64,000 nucleotides of DNA, taken from Stenocarpella maydis (lineage: Eukaryota > Ascomycota > Sordariomycetes > Diaporthales > Diaporthaceae). This document shows, one piece after another, positions 57,062-64,000 of the stretch (position 1 is the stretch's first letter; every line of letters starts with the position of its first letter). The translations under genes and the position numbers were made by a program. The stretch lies in contig NQMI01000008.1 in assembly GCA_002270565.1 (NCBI GenBank), positions 376,807 through 440,806 on the forward strand. The letters run 5' to 3'. The notes below the pieces were generated by a model that saw only the letters and a program-made list of their open reading frames with translations, had not been told where the DNA came from and ran no database searches.

Positions 57062-59567
57062 TCATGGCACAACGTCCAAGTCCAACCACGCATCAATCGT
57101 TCTGTTATAAGCTTCAGCTCCAAGGAAAAAGCCCTGGGGGCCATGAATTCCACCCAGAGCCTCCGCAAACGATGGCGATGCCTCCCCTGGAGCTACATCT
57201 GGAACAGAAGGGGTACCCCGAGGAGGCGGGCTCGAGTCCAACATGGTAGCGTCTTGTCCTGGAGCATGAAGAGGAGTTTCCTTGTGAACAGTCTTGTGAC
57301 CGGCGATACCCTCGGACCCGATCAGGTCGAATTCGGCCTCGACCTCTTGTGCCTCCATCTCTGGGTTTGACGGAGATGGCAGAAGTGTATCTCCAAAAAC
57401 CGAGGAAAGGTTCTCGGACAAGCTGGTATATCCGGCCTTCTCGTAAACCAATATCTCCCAGAGCAACGCTGCATCGATCGACCAGGTTTGCGCGTTTCTC
57501 CCTTCCGGCGTGTGGTCACCCCCCCGTGAGGCAGAAGCGTCCACGACACCCACAATACTCCTTTGTAGCCTCTGCAACTTATCTGCCTAGAAAAGGGGTT
57601 ATATCAATCAGTTTAGCCGGCCTATGATTGCGACACAGCGCTGGGAGCAAGCATACCGTGACACTTATGTTAGGCCAAACCCGCCCCAATCTCCGCAGGA
57701 ACGCCATGCATTTCTCGAACCCGCGCTGGGCTCTCGCTCGGAGCGCATCGTTACGCACGAAGCTATGCTGGAGGTGTATTGTCGCGATGATGGCAACGCA
57801 CTGGCCCAGAACAGGGTCCGAGATCTGATACGATTTGCTTTCAAGCAAGTCAAGGAAGTACATGATCCATCCCGCATGGCGTGTGATCTGCTCAAAGGAC
57901 TGCTGGATGAACGACTGCGGCATGGTGTGGCGGAAATTGCGGAGCCTCATCGAGAGCAAGAAGGGGTGGTTCAGCAGGCACGGAATCGCGGCATAGACGA
58001 ATTGTAGGAACAGCCATGGTCCCCAGTAACCTCGTTCTTGGTGTAACTCAGCGGGCTCACGGTCCTCGAAATTGTTCTCGCGCCAGCGGTACTTGGTCGG
58101 CACCCGGCTGTCGATGTCCAGGTGCCGCGACATGATGTGTGAGTAGTCGGACTCTGATTTCCACGGGGGCGGGGTGTTTGAGTCTGCTGGACGAGCGGCG
58201 TAGCAGCTTGCCATGTGCCAGACCTCGGCGAGCTGGTTGGTAAAGACCAAGATATCATCCTTTTCGTTGCTGCCAGCATAAGACAGTAGTTGTTTGAGAG
58301 CCAACGGCGAATCTGCACAGTTGTTGATAGATCCGGTGGGGCTCCCAGGGGTCGCCAAGCAGCCCGCAGCATGATGCAAGTTCTGTAGCGTGATAAGGCT
58401 CTGGACGCATGCGATGAACTCGTGATTCTGAACAAGAAATCTAGTCTGAGAAGGTTTTGTGGACCAAACCAAGTTCTGAACAAGCTGCAAGGCGTGGTCG
58501 CAGCTCATGAAGGCTCGCAGAGTTCTTCCGGCTGATGCGGATGACACGGTCAGTTCTGAAAGTTGCTCCGAGGGCCCAACGCGACTGACCCGTGAAGTCG
58601 ACCATGCTCAACACGCATAGTGTCTGCAAGGTAGACAGCTGCACCTCGCCCCGTGCAATTCGTTCCATCACGAGCCGGTAAGACGTATCCGCCATAGGCC
58701 GCGTCCTTTCTGAGTTCTCGGTTTGGCTTGTTCCCGCGGCGAAACCCAGACAGAGACTTTGCAGCGCCAGCATGAGCTCATGATCTCTTGTTTCGAGCGA
58801 GTCAAGAAAGCTGTCTCCTTCAAACAACTGCAGGGGCTGCCGATGACACCAGGTCATATATAGCCGTCCATAGTCCTTCAGGTCCCAGGGGGCACGGCCA
58901 CAGGGCGATCGAGTGGTCCTAGCCATGCGATCAGTACAATGCTCACGAAGATATGTCGATGCCTACATTTGAGACGGCGGGCATGAACCCCGGCGACGAA
59001 GGTGTATATACATGCCATTGCAAATCCGTGTCCGGATGCCCGAAGCTTTGACAAGGCCCAAGCTCTGGATCGTGAGACTCATCCTGCATGGATGGCATTC
59101 CCTGTGTTGTCACCGAGTGGCTAGCTCTACTTGCGAGCTCCGGCCTAAGCTACAGGTATCAGAGATGCTCGCTGCCGTACGTGAAAGTGCCTATCTCGGG
59201 GCTCTTTTGTGATGGGGCTCACCTCAGGCACTGGATAAGTTGGTCTAGCTTGCTCTCCAGTTGATGCATTCGCTCTTGCTATGAGTGCTGATTAGCCAAC
59301 CGCTCAGCGGGGAACTGAATTGACAGAACATCGCCAACCATTGAGTGGCTAGGTCGCTCGTCTTCTGCTGCATATATGCAATTCTGACCCAGACGAAGGC
59401 AGTAGGAGCACGCCGGTCGCTCACCAGGACACCTCGACTTCTTCCGTCTTCACAAAAATTAGATAAACTGATCATGAGCTTTGACCGCAAGGACCATGAA
59501 TTCATTCTCACCGACAAGGCTCACAGGCTTGGCGTGCTCGTTTTGATGGTCTGTACTCATCCATCAT
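57062..59567 (-). CDS. Zn2Cys6 transcription factor with fungal-specific middle domain
   Basis: Binuclear-zinc regulator whose DNA-binding part is split over tiny exons. Exon 1 (59567-59512) gives MMDEYRPSKRARQACEPCR; exon 2 (59447-59339) RKSRCPGERPACSYCLRLGQ and NCIYA, completing Cys-x2-Cys-x6-Cys-x6-Cys-x2-Cys-x6-Cys; exon 3 (59278-59223) the coiled-coil RMHQLESKLDQLIQCLR; exon 4 starts at 59144 with a disordered linker. The middle domain follows: PWDLKDYGRLYMTWCHRQPL (to 58590), 58531-57657 (AGRTLRAFMSCDHALQLVQ, later CMAFLRRLGRVWPNI) and 57586-57062. The joint between exon 4 and the segment at about 58920 is uncertain: the frames fit only with an unusually short 28-nt intron or a shift. 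It sits next to the BVMO/Rieske pair and is the likely pathway regulator. Confidence 0.8.
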
Positions 59568-62500
59568 GAGCTTAGTATGCGATGCGATATTCCCTTAGCC
59601 TTAGCCTCAGCGCAACGGCTCTTGCATAGCTGGCGTGGGATCAAGCGGCATGGCAGGGAAGAGGGGCTTTAACATAAGGCGTCGAGATGTGCCACGAGAT
59701 TGCCTGTCTTATCTCGGAAAGAAGCTTGGCGGGGGCGGGGGGTTGGCGTCGGGTGACCGTGGTAGGTGCGCAGTACCTGGGTACCTGTCAGCCNNNNGGG
59801 GGGGGGGGGCGGAGGACGGGTGGTGTCAGGATAAATAAAAATACCTAACTAAATAATAAAATCTAACTCACTATTTCTAAAATATATAAAAAAAACCTGA
59901 ATTTATTTAAAATTATTTATCCACTTTAAGATAAGAAATTAATATATTAAAATATTAGATGATATTCTTATGTACTTATATTAGTAAGCATTTTAAATTC
60001 TAAATAAATCGTATTATAATATAATATAAAAGATTGAATACTGAAAGACATATATATACGTATATATTAATACAAATAAAGTAAAATATATATCTTATTA
60101 CTATAGTAACGAATAATGTAGGAACTAAAAACTTGAATAAAAATTAAATTAACCTGAGCGTTCATATGACCTGCTGTAGATGACTGAACCTTGCAGATTC
60201 CATGGTGCACAATGGAGGTCCATTGGATGGCCGGTGCAGGGAGATTGCCGACGGCTCCAGAGGCGAAGCCCTCGAGTGAGGGTGCATCGACTTCACTGAG
60301 CCCCGACTTACCCGGGATTTGGACAACCACTTATCTGGAAAATAGAATTAGCAAAGTATCAGGTCTCAATGTGCAGTTCTCTCCAGGAAGGATGAGATAC
60401 AAGAGCTCCCATAAGGAAACGTTATCGCCTGGCAGTCTTTTTTTATATACGGAAATCAGAGAATCAAGAACGTTCGTGTGAGGCATGTGGATCTCTGCCA
60501 CCCGTGACACCAGGACCACAATGAGATGCAAATTCGTATTATCTTGTTAATCAACTAAATTGCACGAGGACACATAGTGCAAACTTCTAAACCGTTAGTT
60601 CTTTACCAGACGCCCACCCGTAACCTGTTCGACTGGAACTCACTAGCGACGATATATGCGCCTTTCCTACTTTACAAATATTCCAGTCCACATGCCTCTC
60701 GATTCTACAGCCGACATGAAGACAATGCTCGGGGAAGTGGACTTGTCCGTGTGACCTGGAGCCTTGGGAGCTCCCAGCACACATTATCTAATAGCATTTT
60801 CCCTTTTCGATTTCAGCCACAGCCCACTCGGCTCTAGAAGACTTTTGGTTGATCCAGCCACTCCTCCCAGAAGACGTTTTTTGGACGGGTGGCGCATGAG
60901 GCTGAATAACATGCCACCACCAATGGCCATACTCCATCTGATGACACATTGTGTGCAGTCCGCATCTTGCACATGGACGACTATGCATAATCGACAACAC
61001 AAAATAATGCGCCTCTATTTCGTCTGCACATCTCACCTCCAAAAAGGCCAGACATAGGTGATCTCGAAGACGGTTTGACCGGAACTGCCGTTGTTTGCAA
61101 ATGAATTTCACATGCGCTGCCGTCACTTGCAGCCGAGACAAATCCGTCGCGGCCGCTCAGATCGACGAGGCAAATAGGCGGGAATCTGGCTCCAAGACGT
61201 CACTGCCTTCAAACCTCAGTGATAATCCGTATGTCCGATGACGTTCTGCCTTCGCAAACCAACATATACCGGTGTACTTTCTCTTTCATCAGCAATGGCA
61301 AACTGCGTTAGTCTATCGACTCCCTGTCCCGCCCGTACGCTTGAGACGAACAGCTGCAGTGGACGCGTACATAGTTGAAGAAACTCTGAGCAGATTGTTT
61401 CATTCTCGTTCAATCAGGAGTGCAATTGATGTATGCCGATTGATGCGGTGAGGCCCAGCTAGCGATCAGCACGGGAGCAGACATATTCTGATCGGGCCAA
61501 ACTTGACAAGTCGTGCCATCGCTTTGATGCGTTGGCATTGAGCTCCGTTCATTGGCCGGCTAGTGCTCGCCTCATGATTTGGAGTTGTTGTTATCCGAGA
61601 TGTGTTTCACAAAGCTCCCGGTGATTCCGTAAAACCCTCTCCGATTTGTGTCACCAAATAATTTGCCTCCGATGTAACTAAGTCAGCAACGATAGGGATG
61701 AGAGTTGACCGTCCGTCCACTCAACCCAGCAGCGACGGGACAATTATATACAGACAGATCTTTCCATGGACAGGAGCTTCAGATTCATCGCTCTCCATTC
61801 TCTTCAACACTCTCTATTTCTATGTCTTTTCCCCTTTGGACACCTATTCGTCTGCATCTGTTCAGCCATCTCAGTCTTCATCTTTCTTTATTCACCTCGC
61901 TATATCACATCATTCCCGATGACAAGTGGAGCCGCAAAGTCGGTTCATATCTGAATCCTGCACACGATCGAAGTCCGCAGCTTCCAACTGGCCGAGGAAC
62001 ATTTGCCCACATCCAGTCATCGATTCTCTTCGCCGAACACTGCAAAGGGACTTGGTAACACCCAAACCCCATCCGAAAGTCCGCCTACTACATGACTGAC
62101 CAGATATCCACAGTACGAATCGACATGTTTCGCTACATCCGAGCCGCCGCCGCCGTTGACACAATCCATCAGTGAAGCAATACGGCTACCGCACACTGCT
62201 CTCATCGAATAACACTCTCACGAAGTTGCAAACCCCGGGACAAATTCACGGCCGCCACGATGCTGCCGCAGCAATAGTATCGATCCATTGGCAATCGCGA
62301 CGAGGGAGGAAACCTACATCCACCCCAGCATCTTGTGCCAAGCTCTAGAGGGCCCCTTTCCCACTTCCTACTCCATCACTTGGCCTTTCGCAGGCGAAAC
62401 GGCCCACAACAGTCCTCACGACCGTCCACAATGTCAACAATTCCGAGTTGTGCCCAGGAATCTCGCATTCCAAATTGCTGCTGCGTGCATCCGCCCCGAG

Positions 62501-63222
62501 GTCAGCACCATCTCTCCAGCCACCTGGGGGGTCTGCGACACGCCCAGCATTATTGATCTCTCAAGAGAGCCCCAGCCATCTCTTCAACCTCCTGTACTCT
62601 CTCCTGGCTATCCCCAACATCTTGCCACTGGGCTTCAGCTGCCGAGGCTGTGAGGTCTCTCGTATTTCGGTCGCTATTCCTTCCGTCCAAGCAGCCCCCC
62701 TCTCTTTTCACTTACACTGCCCGCTCGCTGCCTGCGACTATGATTTCCCCAGTGGAAGCCGCCCATTCCGCAGCCAAAAACGCCTTGATCATCTCCAAGA
62801 GCCAACCTGCTGTCCACTGAACTCATTCTCACCAGAGACCTATCAGCCAAAACCCTCAGCTCTAACCGAGAGACCACTATTTCAGTCGACGAAACTACAT
62901 CCAAGGTGTTGTAGGTCAGTCCCATGGCCTCTGATTTCCAGCTGGTCCGAATGTACTGCTCCAATGAAATGGAAGCCGCCACATACCCCACCCGTGCCTC
63001 AACTCCCTCTCATTACACAGGGTGCCGACTAGGCACCTGGGGCCCTTGGTCAACCATGCCCTTGCTCTTCGCATTCGCAAAGCTGGGCGCTCAAACATTA
63101 TCCTCGCCGACGTTCAGAGGATCAACGACTAAGCTCGCACTGCTCGAATCACGGCTATCAGAAGCCATTTCAATCGAGACGACCCGAGCTTTCACGACGA
63201 CTAGTTGCTGGCATTTTGGTTC
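59568..63222. other. gene-poor spacer with sequence gap and AT-rich island
   Basis: A four-base gap (nnnn, 59794-59797) followed by a G run leads into an island of extreme A/T with abundant TpA (about 59828-60150). From 60200 to 63200 ORFs are short. A CT-rich leader-like stretch precedes an ATG at 61919 that closes after a few codons. At 62740-63230 fragments such as STELILTRDLSAKTL and NIILADVQRIND appear in changing frames, perhaps a decayed gene I cannot name. Confidence 0.4.
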
Positions 63223-63673
63223 TTGACACGACATACTATCATGCCACGCGAGGAGGATGTCGTGAAGTCGCGCCGTTTTGAGCGTCGCCCTGCAGGCTCG
63301 GCGTCCCCGTACGGATCAATGCAGGGCTAGTTTTGGCCTTATTCCGAAGAGGCGGGCCTGGTTTGCTACCTGCTTCGCGTTACAGGGTCGAGGTTGATGA
63401 GGCCAACTTTGAAATCAGGGCTACCGACTTGGCATCGTTCTCGTCGCAAACGGGCGTCAAACGGTCCCACAAGCCTCTCTCTCTGAGGCTTTTGAGCGGC
63501 TTCACGCCATCCCCCTCGTGTGCCATGATAGTATGTCGTGTCAAGGACCCCGACCCTGTAACGCGAGGCAGGTATCAAACCAGGCCCGTCTCTTCGGAAT
63601 AAGGCTAAAGCTGGCCCTGCGTCGATCCATGCAGGGATGCCGAGCCTGCAGGGCGACGCTCAAAACGGCGGCG
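63223..63673. repeat. two inverted duplications (X and Y)
   Basis: Segment X (63223-63270, ttgacacgacatactatcatg...) recurs inverted at 63496-63544; segment Y (63271-63390, cgccgttttgagcgtcgccc...) recurs inverted at 63552-63673. Similarity is high but not perfect. The order on the plus strand is X-Y...X'-Y' with both primes inverted, so it is not one simple hairpin. A transposon end or a rearranged gene family member is likely. Confidence 0.7.
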
Positions 63674-63689
63674 CGGCTCGCAGGGCTCG

Positions 63690-64000
63690 ATGGCGGGCGG
63701 CGACGGTGACGGCAGCGAGGCTGACGGCGAGGCTGACGATGCTATGGATGTGGATCCTGGAGCGGGGTCCCAAAATGACCGTCCAGTATCACTTGTGAGC
63801 GTGCTCAGCATACGGGCTTCCCAGCCACGTTTCCCCAGCCAGAGATTGCGCAAGTATGGAGATGACATACCCGAGCGTGAAATATTGGAAAATACGCGTT
63901 TCTCTCTCATAGAGGTCATGCGGGCCGCTGAGAGGAATGCTCAGAGGGAATCCCCTCACCGGAGTCGAATGAAAACGGCGGAGAGGAGCTCCAGCTGCGG
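63690..64000 (+). CDS. partial gene start, unknown product
   Basis: The frame is open from the Met at 63690 to the window end (103 complete codons). It begins with a Gly/Asp/Glu-rich segment (MAGGDGDGSEADGEADDAMD), continues SLVSVLSIRASQPRFPSQRL, then a helical LIEVMRAAERNAQRES and a basic stretch. In-frame codons upstream (RRSKRRRGS) could belong to it if translation starts earlier, but that part lies in the inverted Y repeat. No family recognised. The link to the repeat suggests a mobile-element or multi-copy gene. Confidence 0.4.
   Translation, partial: MAGGDGDGSEADGEADDAMDVDPGAGSQNDRPVSLVSVLSIRASQPRFPSQRLRKYGDDIPEREILENTRFSLIEVMRAAERNAQRESPHRSRMKTAERSSSC

Noticed and set aside
62740..63230. 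SDR- or oxidoreductase-like fragments (NIILADVQRIND and others)
   Set aside because: Too short and in changing frames; family could not be named with confidence.

Overview
The window is chromosomal DNA of a filamentous ascomycete (Pezizomycotina, most likely Sordariomycetes). Genes are mostly split by 45-100 nt introns with GT..AG ends and CTAAC/CTGAC-type branch sites. The families are typical moulds' families: fungal Zn2Cys6 regulators, Egh16/Gas1-like secreted protein, PTH11/rhodopsin-type 7-TM protein, BBE-type FAD oxidase, NLR relic. Long pyrimidine-rich leaders and short, extremely AT-rich islands are present. Exon models below were joined by hand from reading frames, splice signals and family conservation, so single-base boundary errors are possible.

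Layout. (A) 0-12 kb is the wreck of a polyketide-type secondary-metabolite cluster: an alpha/beta hydrolase with two frame breaks, an SDR with two TAA stops and a lost splice donor, an MFS transporter cut after its first membrane helix, a PKS reduced to its acyl-carrier domain, a Zn2Cys6 regulator with frame breaks, and a second hydrolase with a stop, an internal deletion and Pro in place of the nucleophile. Only the FAD-linked oxidase (6793-8486) still reads as a whole gene. (B) 12-22 kb is gene-poor: an LTR-like/AT-rich relic, a long CT-rich leader, one 299-aa nuclear-type protein (17218-18117) and a microsatellite-rich spacer. (C) 21.9-29.5 kb has an adenosine/adenine deaminase, an NLR (NACHT) pseudogene, a 7-TM protein and a multi-exon secreted unknown. 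(D) 30.8-36.7 kb has two convergent genes for four-helix membrane proteins: one single unit and one tandem double unit with a degenerate repeat tail that carries a frame break and a captured antisense gene fragment. (E) 39.4-51.3 kb has the Egh16-like protein, a large SNF2-family ATPase, a tRNA-derived SINE-like sequence, an F-box-like protein and a small cupin protein. (F) 52-59.6 kb is a compact metabolic module: a Baeyer-Villiger monooxygenase and a Rieske oxygenase that diverge from one promoter region, followed by a Zn2Cys6 regulator whose zinc-finger exons are too short to show as ORFs. (G) 59.6-64 kb is a sequence gap, an AT-rich island, non-coding DNA, a pair of inverted duplications and the start of a gene that runs off the window.

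How they work together: the two multi-gene units are region A (dead: core enzyme, transporter and regulator all broken) and region F (apparently alive: regulator plus two oxygenases). The palindromic CGG/CCG sites in the shared BVMO/Rieske promoter are candidate targets of the adjacent regulator. The concentration of stops, frame breaks and deletions in region A, while long genes elsewhere are open (1,177-codon SNF2, 601-codon BVMO, 352-codon deaminase), argues for real decay rather than uniform sequencing error, although several breaks are at homopolymers and need read-level checking.
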